The notes: generated by a model not told the origin, from the letters alone. A stretch of 64,000 nt of DNA from Cephalotus follicularis (GCA_001972305.1 BDDD01000552.1:338458-402457); one strand, 5' to 3'; positions 33,816-45,047 are shown, numbered from the stretch's first letter. Made by a program: numbers and translations.

Positions 33816-34433
33816 GCTTACATTTGCATTATCATGTTTTTGTTTTTTGGAACTTTGCATTTGCAATGTCGTTTAGTTTTTGAATCTTGTAAAAGACAAT
33901 GTGGTTTATGTACCTTCAAGCTTTAAGTATTTAATGTTAAAATCCGTTGATCTTTAATGTTTTGGGTTACATGAATGTGGTTTATAATTGAGGATTTATG
34001 TGTTGAATGCCAAAGTGTTTTAATGTTTACTGCTTTGTGTTGGATGAATGTCTTTTATATAAATGTCTCTTATTGCATTGCTCTTATTGATAAAATTGTA
34101 TATGTATGCATAAGTTGAGAGGGAGCTCTTCAATCCGTACTATGATTGAGGGGGAGCTTCTGTCTCTCTTTTTGTTGTTTGACAAAAGGGGGGAGAGATT
34201 TATATGCATTGCATATTTCTTTGAGGTTGGGTTGCATAAATGAAGTTGAGGGGAATATATTGCATATTTATGAGATGGCTTGTAATCTTGCATTGAGCAA
34301 GTGTATTTTGTTATGACAAATGCATTGGATATGCCTATATTGGTAAATTTGGACTTTGGAACTAAATTGGATAAAATTTGTCAAGATTTATGCAAAATAT
34401 GCATGTTTTGTCAATCATCAAAAATGGGGAGAT
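33816..34433 (+). other. T9 3' UTR with repeated polypurine tracts
   Basis: Purine-rich G runs occur near 34119, 34148, 34188 and 34246, and the final AAAATGGGGAGAT lies at 34421-34433 directly before the LTR. Repeated tracts of this kind are characteristic of Sireviruses. Confidence 0.8.
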
Positions 34434-35697
34434 TGTTGGCCTTTGCCACCCCGATTAATTACGTTTACATATGTTATTTTGATGATTAACAAACATAGAT
34501 TACTTGTATGCATAATTCCTTGAGTTATAACTTCATATACTCACTTGATTTTATGTCGAAAGTTGTGCCAAGAACTTTCATGCAGAAACAGGTCAAGACA
34601 GCTGACTGGAAAGCAATCCAGTCGACTGCCCAAGGTTAAAGAGTCGACTCCCAGAGGTTATGTCGTCGACTGCTTCTTTAACCAAACTCAAAATCTGCAG
34701 GAACAACAATCCAGTCGACTGTCACAGGGGTCCAGTCGACTGCCAGGCAATCCAGTCGACTGTCACAGGACACCAGTCGACTGCCATGGGGTACAATTTC
34801 AGGCAGTAGCTTCTGCAACATTTCAACACCCAATCCAGCAGACTGAAGCAGGGGACCAGTCGACTGCCAGGGGGTCCAGTCGACTGCCAGGGAATCCAGC
34901 CGACTGTTTTCAATTGTGCAAAATCTGGCAGTAGGTTCTGTAACTTCTTATTTCAGCTTAACAACCGACTGGAATAGAGCATCCTGCCAGCGCCACCAGT
35001 CGACTGCCTAGAGGAGACAGCCGACTGTCCAACACCAACGGCTATATTCAAATGTCGCGCCATCAAATCAGCCGACTGCCGTCCAAATCCAGCCGACTGG
35101 ATTTGTAACAGACAGTTAAAAATAGATCCGTTGGAGGCTCAACTATAAGAGGAAAATTAGAGCTCTTGCACAAGTGATCAAGCATTCAAGTTGCATATTC
35201 TCTCAAGCTATCTCAAGTACAATACCAAGCTCTCACACAATCAAAAGAGATCAAATTCAAAGCAATCCTACACATTACAAAGCTTTATTTTTACATTACA
35301 TACACACTTGTAGCTTTGTTTAAAGTGAGCCAAATTGTAAAACAAATTCCTACGAATTTGTAACTTTCGAACACTTATTTCACTCATACAAGAGAGGTTG
35401 TCTCTTGTATTGCTCGGTTGGAGCAAAGTTGTAATTCGCTTGGTTGGAGCGAAAGTTGTTGGAGCTCGGTTGGAGTTTCAAGCCCGGATTGGGGCATACC
35501 TAGTGAAATACTCAAGTGGAGGCCTTGGGGAGTGGACGTAGGCGGTTTGCCGAACCACTATATATCCGTTTGCAATTCTCTAAACCCTACACTCTTTACA
35601 TTTCCGCAATTGTGTGTTTGTGTTAATTGAATTATTTTGTGGTATAATTGCTAGTAATTTTTATAAGTATATTCACCCCCCCTCTAGACTTCCTACA
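34434..35697 (+). repeat. T9 3' LTR, 1.26 kb
   Basis: Starts TGTTGGC after the purine tract and ends near TTCCTACA at 35697, after which the T8 LTR resumes. A dense GTCGAC array fills 34597-35105. Confidence 0.75.
34597..35105. repeat. GTCGAC array, CAGTCGACTG dialect, T9 LTR
   Basis: Roughly 15-17 sites. Runs with cores at 34714, 34735, 34755, 34776 and at 34859, 34879, 34899 step by 20-21 bp. Confidence 0.85.
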
Positions 35698-37160
35698 TAA
35701 GAGTTTAAAACACATTAGAATCATTAAACAGACTCATAAAAGTTTTTGGAAAAGATTCGGATCGATTCGGGGGTCAAACGAATCAAAACAGTTGAAAACA
35801 GCACATTCCAGGGCATACCAGTCGACTAGAACAGGGGTCCAGTCGACTGGAGAGGCTTGGCAGTCGACTGGATCATATGAACAGTCGACTACACAACCAA
35901 AAATGCAGGTAGTCGACTGTGTTCTTCAATCCAGTCGACTACCCAACCATTCCAGTCGACTGTCCACTCAGACAGTCGGCTGTTTTGGGCGACGGAACAG
36001 TTGGAAATCCGACGATTTGCTACTGAAAAAAGTTCAAATGATTTCTACATTAAACTAGAGACATATGGACATAAACATATGATTATATATGACTTGTAGG
36101 TGATTTACAAACACAAATTTGACAAAGAAACGGCCATTGAATGATTTAACTTGCAAGAGGAAGTAAGGAGACAATGCATGAACATGTCCAGATTTTGTGT
36201 TTTATCTAATACAGATGTTATAAACTCAGTTTGTGACATATATAGGTGCATAAAACGTGCAGATAACATCACTAACACAATAGAAACATGTTTGGGCAAG
36301 AATCAAAGACCCCAAGACACCAAGAGCACAAAAACTCAAAGTAAGCCATTGAAAAAAAACCATTATAGAAGGAGATGAATTCACTGATCTGTAGTGATGT
36401 TAAGGAACCCAGAAAACAGTAGGAGGAACACAAACACAACACACAATTCGGCTGTGAAGAGAAACAAAGAAAGAAGAATACAAAACCATGGTATATTTCG
36501 ACATACATAGCAAACTAAGAGAATTTAACCCAAAAGAATCAATTAAGGGTTGAGATTACCTCTTGAACTTTGAAGAATGATTTACACAGTAGATTCTTTC
36601 ATACAATCAAGGCAAATTCGGCTGACTTGCAAGAAGGAATGAAGGCAACATATAAAATGGCAAGATACTCCAAGAAAGCAAAAAGAAGGAGACATGATTT
36701 GACAAAAGGGAGAAGGATGGGAACTTTTCTGGATTTTGTAATGAGAAAGGAAGATTCTAACATGGCTTTGATAGTGGGAATTGCTGGAAAGAAGGAGATG
36801 GTGGAAGGTAGTAGGAAGAAAGTGGGAGAAATAGATAAAATAGGAAAAGTAAATAAAAAGAAATAATAATAAAATGAATTAATAATGAAAAGGAAAAATA
36901 AGGAATATTAAAATAAAAGAATAATAATTTGTTTTTAATAAAATAATTTTGGATTAAAATAAGAATTTATAAAACCCAACATAGCATAACATACCCAAAT
37001 TTCGGACCGGTATCATTCCGCACAATTCACATAAACCCGTTCATAGGGCAACCGGACTTTTAAAATTAAACAAAATTAAAAGCCCGAAAACACATATAAA
37101 ATTCGTAAAATATATTTACGAACCCGTAAAAATACATTTACGAACGAACAGGGTATTACA
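35698..37160 (-). repeat. T8 5' LTR, remaining part
   Basis: Matches 23492-24954 and ends GGGTATTACA before TAAAC. The first 1.36 kb (plus-strand order) is deleted. Confidence 0.9.
35818..35990. repeat. GTCGAC array, CAGTCGACTG dialect, T8 right LTR
   Basis: Collinear with 23610-23780. Some cores changed to or from GTCGAC between the two copies while the spacing stayed the same. Confidence 0.85.
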
Positions 37161-37165
37161 TAAAC

Positions 37166-38163
37166 GGTTTTCTAATTGAAAATCTTATTATACCAACTAA
37201 TATTTTCCTCTCACTAGAGGCACTGTTACTGTTTTGTTCTCAAATTGAGAACCACTACTGTACTGATATCGTTTCCCTCATATAAGATGTACGATCACTG
37301 ACAATGTTTTATGTTTCTAAAGAAACCATTGATATTGCATATTATTTATATATGTAGTATTATTACTGAATTGCACTGAATGAATTGATTTTCTATGCTT
37401 ACTGCCGTAGTTTAGTGATGGAGGATATCACTAGCTACGGATGTGATTCTGGGTGCCAAGAGTTGGCCAGAGTATCACCCTTACTGTCTGCATTGCAGAT
37501 CTTCATTGTTAAACTACCCGTCAACGGCGGTAGTAAATGTTACCTACCTGTCATCTTTGGAGTAAAGGTGATACCTAGGTGGTGTACAGTTGGTGCTAGG
37601 AGTTAGCGACAGGTGACACCTAAACCACTGTATGAATTGATTGTACCCTTGTGCGGTATTCTTGCATATGTACTGTCTATGGCCACTTGGCATGATTGCG
37701 TATCTATTGGAAATAATTACATATGCCATTTCATTATCTGTCTTACATATTTACATGTATAGTTCCTTTTACATGCTTTATCTACCTACTTAGCCAAGTG
37801 AGGACAACGGCTAACCCCCCTACAATTTCAGATTGAGTAAAGACTTGGGGATTACTGGTGAAGCTTGGAGAGCTTCTTACTTTCGATATTGAGGTTGTTA
37901 TTTCCTTATGTTGTAATGTAATTGTACTGAACGGATCACACTCCGTGTACTGTTGTATTTTCTTCTTTATGTTAAGGATGATATTTGACTTGTGCCCGCA
38001 CGTAGCATGGGATGCGTGCGGACGGTTGTATTTATATTCCGGCTTATTGACTGCTTCCGCATATTGTTTATATACTGTTGAATGAAATGCTGGAATGTAT
38101 GTTTAATGCTGATATAACCATATATGCTCGTCGTTAATGGTATTGAAATAACGGGGTGTGACA
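37166..38163 (+). repeat. T7 solo LTR, second part
   Basis: Contains the hairpin/acceptor-like site at 37790-37831 and the terminal GGGGTGTGACA at 38163. Confidence 0.85.
37790..37831 (+). promoter_or_regulatory. T7 LTR hairpin with splice-acceptor-like sequence
   Basis: TTAGCC-N13-GGCTAA followed by CCCCCCTACAATTTCAG, ending at 37831. CTAAC is a good branch-point match 15-20 bases before the CAG. Confidence 0.55.
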
Positions 38164-39615
38164 GGAATACCCTCCTCCAGCATTTACTGACATCGGTCCA
38201 CACACATCCGTGTGAACTAGACCTAGTAGGTCCATAGCCCTTTCTCCATGCTCATAGAAAGGTGACTTGGTCATCTTGCCCATGAGACAAGACTCACAAG
38301 TTGGAAAGCATTCTCAATCCTGGATGTCCAAGAGACCATCCTTAACCAAATTTGTGATCCTAGTCGCACTAACATGGCCAAGTTTACAATGCCTTAAATA
38401 AGAGGTCAAAAGGTTGTCATTTTCTCTTTTTCTTTTCTTACTTTGGTCAATATTAAAGATTTCATCATGTAATTTAAGAACATACAAGCCATTATTCAAA
38501 GTACCAGTACTATAAATAGTGCCATTGAATAGAATTGAACAACCCATGTCAATAAAAGATAGTTCCCAACAATCATTACAAAGTTTTGATACACTAAAAA
38601 TGTTTCTAACCAAAACACATACAAAATAGCATTCTTTAAGTTCTATTACATGCCCAGAATATAACTGTAATACAAAGTTCCTACAACTAATGCAGCAGAC
38701 CTTGCTCAATTCATACGCTGTGGGTCTACCTCATCCTTGCTCAACTTCCTACTTCTTTGCAGCCCCTCCCTTCGGCGCCTCCTAGGTAGCCAAAAAAAGA
38801 TCTGCAATCTCTCTTGTATTGTTCAAACTTCCCACAGCAGAAGCAAGCTAGCCCTTGACTGCTATCAGGATTGGCAATTGCTTTGACAGACTTCTTTGGT
38901 TTCTTGGCTTTCTATTTCTTCATCTTCCCTTTTCCTTGAGGTCCCACCCCAAGCTAGTCTTTTTCTGCTTAGAGGACAATGTTGAATGGCCAATGTGAAG
39001 AACCTGTCCCTTAGGTTGCTTTTTCATGCTAGCCTCTATTTTCCTCAATAATTCTAGAAGCTGAGAGAGTTGAGGCTCTAGCCTATTCATATGAAAATTC
39101 ATAATGAACTGGCAGTAGGAGTCTTGGACGGACTGGAGAATAAGATATGTATAAAGATTTGCATCCATAACTACACTGGGCCTCTCTCATTGCTCGATGA
39201 TATCTAACATCTTTAGTCCATGATCATGGACCGAAGCTCCCCAAGACATCCTAGACCGGAAGAGCTCTTGGGATACTTGAGAACGAGCGGCTCTGCTCTC
39301 GACACCATACAAATCTAGTAGGTGTGTCATAATATCATAAGAATTCTCCCGCTTCTCATTCTGACGATGTAGCTCCGCTGTCATAGAACTGATAATGTGA
39401 CACCAAGCTAGCTTGTCACCCTCTTGCCACTATCTCATAGTGTCCTGCTCTTCAGGCATCCTCGATGTATCTAGTGCCGGAGGTGCCTTTTCGAAGACAT
39501 AAGCTATCTTAAGCGAAGTAAGAACTAGATGAATATTTCTATACTAATAGAGATAATTAGGGCCATTTAACTTATTGGTGTCAAGAATTCGTGCCAGTGG
39601 TGCATTTATAACCAT
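38164..39615 (-). pseudogene. T6 Copia gag, gag-pre-integrase and integrase start
   Basis: Starts at an ATG near 39615 (LARILDTNKLNGPNY, the usual Copia gag start). It runs through the UBN2-type gag region (39384-38920), a decayed knuckle near 38850, protease remnants, a gag-pre-integrase segment with CKLGHVSATR (38709-38314), and the integrase zinc region with CESCLMGK. It ends at TDVCGP residues next to 38164. Stops occur near 39555, 39435, 39185 and 38918, so it is an old copy. The frame resumes at 20569 beyond T7. Confidence 0.85.
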
Positions 39616-40609
39616 TGCAGTACGAAATAAATAAATGAAATGAAAATATTAGCAAATTATTCAGTTTTATTTATTGGTTAATTAAATCAATATACTTGGT
39701 TTTTTGTCTATTATGATTCGGTCCATTGTTCTAATCGTATTCCACATTTCAAAGAGTAGAATTCGGGAAGCCCCGCTTCCTAGTGGGTATCAGGATCTAT
39801 TTCGGGTGATACATAGTGCAACTAGTTTTTTCACCTTGGATAGGTAGGCTATCTTGCCAATTTTCCTTATATACATCCCATACATATAAGCAATTCCCAA
39901 TAATTTCAACCTCCAAATTAAGTTTGACCTTACATGTAGTTTAACAAGTTAACAGAATTTGGCTAAGCCATAACCCACTGACTAACACAGGCCTAAAGAG
40001 TGTAGTTCAACTCTTACATGCAGTGCAACAAAGTAAACTATACAAATCATCGCATGCTGAGCATCCTATATTTGTAGCACTTATGAAATGCTCTGTGGAT
40101 AAAGATCTTGCATGCAATGCAACAAATGAAATCCATGAACCCCAATAGTGGAAGGCTACATGCAAGCACAATCCAGTGCCCATGACGTTTACAACTTAAT
40201 ATTAATTTTATTTTGTAAGGTTACGATCTCATTATTTTATTACAGCTTACATGCAAATACGGTTTGCTTGTATATGGAACACATCTCATGCATCCTAGAT
40301 AATTATCCCATAACTAGCTACATGTTTTGGTTATAGACCTTTTTGGAATAATTTAGTAGAGCCAATATAGTGAATTATTAAGTCTCAAACCTAGGTGAGT
40401 TTACTATTCTATTACATGATATGTATCCCATACATCATGGGTCTTGAATGTCTTGTAATCTTCTTCTCTTATGTTCTTCATCCTCTTAGGCATCCACTTT
40501 GTAATTTACATAAATATTTCCCAAATAAAAAATAAATTACATTGCCTTTGTATTTATAAGGAAAGAATACAATAAAGGGGGAGAAGAGATTACAAAAGAA
40601 GGTGAGAGG
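39616..40609. other. Non-coding sequence upstream of T6 gag
   Basis: AT-rich, no supportable gene. It may include the T6 leader and decayed 5' LTR: a TATAAATA stretch on the minus strand near 40555 would suit a promoter. No clear primer site is seen. Confidence 0.4.
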
Positions 40610-40614
40610 AGATG

Positions 40615-40966
40615 CGTAATGACCGCAAATTCATTTAATGTATATTGATTCCATTGTTAAAATAAATATACATTTTAATTGAATTATTTGTCCAATTACT
40701 ATGTTATATGCTTTGCTTGTATGCCAAGGTTGAATTGATGTGTAAATGGGCAAAACAACCTAAGTAAACTTAAATAATCAGCCTCAACAGTCGACTGTCA
40801 CAGGGCAATAGACGACTGGGTTGATTCGTGGAGTGACAGTCGGCTGGCCACCTAAGGCAGTCGACTGGAATTGTAGCAGACCAGGTGTCTGTGCATGTGT
40901 GAGGCAGGACAGGGGTATGGCATGCAAGGGGACAGGTGTCGTGGGCATGCCACCAGCTGCCATGAC
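40615..40966 (+). repeat. T10 LTR, first part
   Basis: Matches the start of the T3 LTR. T11 interrupts it at ATGAC (40962-40966). Confidence 0.85.
40787..40868. repeat. GTCGAC array, CAGTCGACTG dialect, T10 outer array
   Basis: Cores start at 40790, 40811 (GACGAC), 40839 and 40860, with 21-, 28- and 21-bp steps. The same 21/28/21 pattern occurs in T3 at 3881-3951. Confidence 0.8.
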
Positions 40967-41362
40967 TGTCACACCCCGTTTCCATAAAACATAGACAACA
41001 TATAAAGTGGTACGGCAGTCAACATATAAATCCGGCTTATGTAAAATTACCATAAAATTTAAAACTTTCCAAAACCAACAACAACTTGCGGAAACATCAA
41101 ATATAAGCCGGACACATCACGCATCCCATACTACGTGATGTTTAAAAATACCCAACATGACTGTCGATCGCCCGAAACGGAGCGTGAAATAAAACAATAC
41201 ATCAGTACGAGATAATAATGTAAATCACGTTACAAAATAATCCCAAATACATATCATGATAACTGTTCAAAACTCAAAATAAGAGAAAATAATAAGTCTT
41301 CTCTTTAAATCTCCGTGCATGCACCATGTCAAGACCAATCCATCAATCTGTTACAGTAGGGG

Positions 41363-41387
41363 TTAGCCTTTGTCCTCACTCGGCTAA
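41363..41387 (-). promoter_or_regulatory. T11 LTR hairpin with splice-acceptor-like sequence
   Basis: TTAGCC-N13-GGCTAA; reading leftward it is followed by CCCCTACTGTAACAG, ending at 41348. Confidence 0.5.
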
Positions 41388-41689
41388 GTGAATAAACCCA
41401 TAAATACAGTTCAAGTCATATGATAATGAGTGCCATGAATGAATGCATAATGATGCAGTATGACATGAAATTTCAAAGTAAATATATTTTCTTTATAAAA
41501 TATATGTATGCTCACGATACAAGTATAACTCATAAGTTATATCAACACAAGCAAGAAATATGTTCCCAAATAGGAACCAGACAAGCCAAACATCATGACC
41601 GTCGCCCCCTCCTGGCCCCAACGTCATGCACTCTTACTCCCCCCCCTGGGAGCAAGTCCAATAAGTTGTTTAGCACGGCGGCTAAACCA

Positions 41690-41850
41690 ACAGCAAGTTA
41701 CTAGCACAGTGGCGAGTAATCAACAAGTTATTAGCACGATGGCTAATAATCAACAAGTTACTAGCACGATGGCCAATAATCAACAAGTTATTAGCACGAT
41801 GGCCAATAATCAACAAGTTATTAGCACGGCGGCTAATAATCAACAAGCAC
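41690..41850. repeat. 30-bp minisatellite in T11
   Basis: About five copies of a unit joining CAACAAGTTATTAGCAC to GATGGCTAATAAT. Because 30 is divisible by three, it leaves open 10-residue repeats on both strands. These are a by-product and not a gene. Confidence 0.9.
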
Positions 41851-42012
41851 AAGCAATTCAAGTACAAGTCAAGAAATTACATATAATTACTTGATCAAAA
41901 TATATTTGTTTACACTATACATTTTTCCGTTTCGCAAGTTGTAATAAGTTACAAAACTTAAAACAATACATTTCTCTATCTTTGGAAATACTTCCCCAAT
42001 CTTTTCGAAAAA

Positions 42013-42608
42013 ATATATATACGTTCGTAAATCATACATTTTCGCAAATTACATTTGGTTTCATAATCAAACCTTTAAAACGTGTCATTGGAAATACTTC
42101 CCCATTTTTCTCGAAAATATATAATTTCAGATGATGACAAATATACTTTTTCGTATACAATTGATCATAACGATCATGCAAGCTTTTCAAAATGGTTAAA
42201 GCTTTTAGGAAAACAACCATAATGCAAATCACAATAACAGTGCAAACATATGCTCAGAATGCATCTAGGTCCGTTCCTAAAGTCGTTTTAGGTCTAACGG
42301 GTCCTATTCAATATATATACGTTCGTAAATCATACATTTTCGCAAATTACATTTGGTTTCATAATCAAACCTTTAAAACGTGTCATTGGAAATACTTCCC
42401 CATTTTTCTCGAAAATATATAATTTCAGATGATGACAAATATACTTTTTCGTATACAATTGATCATAACGATCATGCAAGCTTTTCAAAATGGTTAAAGC
42501 TTTTAGGAAAACAACCATAATGCAAATCACAATAACAGTGCAAACATATGCTCAGAATGCATCTAGGTCCGTTCCTAAAGTCGTTTTAGGTCTAACGGGT
42601 CCTATTCA
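42013..42608. repeat. 298-bp tandem duplication in T11
   Basis: 42013-42310 is repeated at 42311-42608 with little or no change: the open stretches in the two copies translate identically. The boundary is at GGGTCCTATTCA / ATATATATACG. Confidence 0.92.
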
Positions 42609-42634
42609 AGCGAAATTCCAATGTCCAGGAGGAA

Positions 42635-42765
42635 AGACGTCGATGTCACTCCCAAAGGCGTCGATGTCTTTTAACCTAAAGCGTCAGTCCTAAGTACAAA
42701 TGTTCCTAGGCTTTTCTGGACCAAAGACGTCGATGTCTTCTACAAAGACGTCGATGTCTTTTTCA
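42635..42765. repeat. GTCGAC array, GACGTCGATGTC dialect, T11 inner array
   Basis: Cores at 42639 and 42660, then 42729 and 42750; each pair is 21 bp apart. Confidence 0.8.
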
Positions 42766-42984
42766 TACCAGGGAGTACCAGTTCGCGGTCTTGATCCTAG
42801 GGGGTAAAACCCAACCTTTTAATCCATAATAACCCCGAATCTCACTCCATAAACGTATAAGGTATGCTACTGGTTAATAGGTATACAACCATAACATCAA
42901 CCCGAAACCAAACAGGTGATTCCAGGTGGCTAAAATGGCCATCTGAAGTAAACTTCAAAGTTCGATGATTTACAAGAAAAGCAG

Positions 42985-43020
42985 TAGACGTCTTCTACAA
43001 AGACGTAGATGTCTTTTCAT
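42985..43020. repeat. GTCGAC-type pair, decayed, T11
   Basis: GTAGACGTCTTC and GACGTAGATGTC, about 20 bp apart: decayed cores with the same flanks. Confidence 0.6.
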
Positions 43021-43764
43021 CCCAGAACGGGTTTTCTACGATTTCAACACACCAAGCAATTTCTAAATCAATCCTTTACACAACAAAATCACGTATTCAT
43101 GTAATCATACATGCAAGCTTAACTCAGTGTATCACAGTAACATTTCAACAAGTCCAGAATCTCAATCCAATCATTAACATGCAATTCACCATGCTATACA
43201 TTAACTTAAAACTCAAAATGTATCACTTTCCCCTACCTTTGATTTCAAGTTAGAAATCGAAAGTCCACCTCTTTTAGTACTCCAAGAAGTCACTTGAGTC
43301 CACAGGTACGGCTTGGAAGCTCCTAGTTCGTCCTGCCAGTTGGTGTGCAAGCTCCAAGCTTTCTTGCTCAACAATGGCACACACACTCACTGATTTTTCT
43401 TTCTCTTTTTCTTCTAGTGTTATGAAACGAGAGAGATAGGTGGGGAGGGTTATTTTTATGCAGATACCTCCCACCTAACACACTTTTTTGTCATCTTTTG
43501 TCATCTAACAGCCACTCCCGAAATCTCTCCCACTATCTCTCTTTCTGCATTTCTTTTTGTTTTCATTTCTTTTCTTTTGCAGGTGGCATGTTAGGGTGGC
43601 ATAAAACCTTGCATGTTCCATGTGAGGACATGTTCTGGGCATTCCTGGCAATACACAGACATGCTTAACACGTCGAATCGCACTTGAAAAGGCGTTAGGT
43701 AAGCCCCTAAACAATTCCCCCTTGCATGTTGTTCTGCTGACGAAGAACGTGCTGGCCATTCTTA

Positions 43765-43925
43765 CAAAGGCGTCGACGTATTTTCCTTAGACGTCGATGT
43801 CTTTTCCAGTTGGTAAGAATGTGTCGATGCTTTCTCCCAAGGTCGACGTGCATGCCCATGCATTCACGTGAGCCCTAGCTCACAAAGGAGTCGACGTCTT
43901 TCCAAAAGACGTCGATGTCTTTTGG
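43765..43925. repeat. GTCGAC array, GACGTCGATGTC dialect, T11 outer array
   Basis: Several GGCGTCGACGT and GACGTCGATGTC copies in the U3-side part of the LTR, matching 16672-16835 in T2. Confidence 0.75.
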
Positions 43926-44259
43926 CCAAAACAGCGCCGTTTCAAGCTTTGGCATACACATCCCATTTCCAAGTCCATAATTAGGGTTTTAAGCATACTT
44001 TGAGTTCAAAAACTCAACATTCTCATTAATCCAAGTTTAAGAATTATATCATAAATGGAATATTACATTCAGGAAAATACCGGGCGTTACAATGACATGC
44101 AAGGAAAGCCCTTGCATGTGCTCTGCAAGATTTCAGACCTGTACCTGCATAAACAAAAGAAAGAAAAGTGAGAAATGACAATGAAGGAGGTAAGGCATGT
44201 GAGAGAGAGAATGGAGAAAATGTTAGAGTAAAGGACTCTGGAGAATTCAAGAATTCCTA

Positions 44260-44308
44260 AGCTTATATCAGCTGTCTAGGAGCTGAATGTGAGTGTTAGA
44301 AACACTGA
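44260..44308 (+). promoter_or_regulatory. T10 LTR promoter-like block
   Basis: CTTATATCAGCTGTC, GAGCTG and GAGTGTTAGAAACACTGA, as in T7. Confidence 0.45.
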
Positions 44309-45047
44309 ATATTGAGGAGAGTAGCTGGAGATTATTGAGAGCTTGCATTGGAAGGATTAGAAAGCTCAAAGAAGGAAGATTGTAGCTTTGAATTTCTCCT
44401 GGTAAGTGTCAAAACTTGAACTCCCTGCTTAGGCAGTACTGCTAATGTTGTAACTAGGAAGGTTAATTATCTTCTGTTGGTAAAGGATTAACAGTTCTAG
44501 AATGGAATTGAAAGGGTAATATGGGAGTAAGAACATGGACATGAAGCTTTGAGGATTATATAACTCTAACTCGAATTGAACCTGGTGGTTAGTTGTATTA
44601 TGCCTCATGATTCTCTTAAATGTATATATGCATCCTCTGTCCACACATTAATCCAAAATTGAAAGATGCATGACATAGAGTTCCAAAGAGAAAGTGGTAA
44701 AATGGAAGTAAGACTTATGGAATTTGTGATAAGCTGCTGTGTAGGAGGTAATTGTAACTGATAACTAGTTAACCTACTTATTAGGTGACTGAACCTCTAA
44801 ACATGCATGCATAGATTATTCTTGCTGGATTCGAAGGATTGTTGGGAAAAGGCTTTGGAAGCTTTAAAGAGAAAGATCAAACACAATTGATCTTGGGATA
44901 GCAATTGAGGTAGGGGTAACGATATGTTTTGGAAGACATGAGCATGCATATCATGTATGTTTACTTTTCTGCATTATTGCATGTTTGATTGGATTGGTAT
45001 TATAGATTGAAAATTGCAAACTGCTACTGCCTACATTTTCTGGGCAT

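Larger units (their letters stand above)
28854..35697 (+). mobile_element. T9: rearranged Sirevirus-like Copia element with env-like ORF
   Basis: Plus-strand order: RT end/RNase H (28854-29583), 3' spacer, gag C-terminal part, protease, RT and RNase H, env-like ORF, repeated purine tracts, 3' LTR (34434-35697). It lies in the right LTR of T8, which resumes at 35698. There is no 5' LTR, gag N-terminus or integrase. A 961-bp block (28854-29814) duplicates 31550-32510 without net length change. The layout needs at least two rearrangements, perhaps between tandem copies. Confidence 0.8.
22132..37160 (-). mobile_element. T8: minus-strand Tekay-like Ty3/gypsy element
   Basis: Flanked by TAAAC at 22127-22131 and 37161-37165. 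The left (3') LTR is complete at 22132-24954. The right (5') LTR is present only as 35698-37160. Pol and part of gag lie at 25009-28860. T9 sits in the right LTR, and a deletion joins T8 gag to T9, removing gag N-terminus, leader, primer site and about 1.36 kb of LTR. The LTR copies differ by about 5% over the first 200 comparable bases. Confidence 0.9.
20570..38163 (+). mobile_element. T7: solo LTR inside T6, split by T8
   Basis: LTR pieces 20570-22131 and 37166-38163 (about 2.55 kb together) start TGTAAGAACCG and end CGGGGTGTGACA. They are flanked by GGAAT at 20565-20569 and 38164-38168. No primer site or coding region belongs to it, so it is a solo LTR, probably from LTR-LTR recombination. 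It resembles the T1, T10 and T13 LTRs. Confidence 0.9.
40967..44091 (-). mobile_element. T11: solo LTR (3.1 kb) inside the T10 LTR
   Basis: Bounded by TGTCACACCCCG at 40967 and GGGCGTTACA at 44091, with perfect ATGAC duplications at 40962-40966 and 44092-44096. It is closely related to the T2 LTR. It contains the hairpin, a 30-bp minisatellite, a 298-bp tandem duplication and three GTCGAC-type clusters. There is no primer site or coding domain. Confidence 0.92.

Noticed and set aside
33426-33866. 146-codon minus-strand open stretch
   Set aside because: Shadow of the env-like ORF on the other strand.
34597-35105. CRISPR-like array
   Set aside because: Units are short palindromes with 20-21 bp spacing and degenerate spacers inside a plant LTR; there are no cas genes and no constant 25-40 bp repeats.
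41595-41894. Possible repeat protein with 10-residue units
   Set aside because: A product of a 30-bp minisatellite that is open on both strands; no start context or domain.
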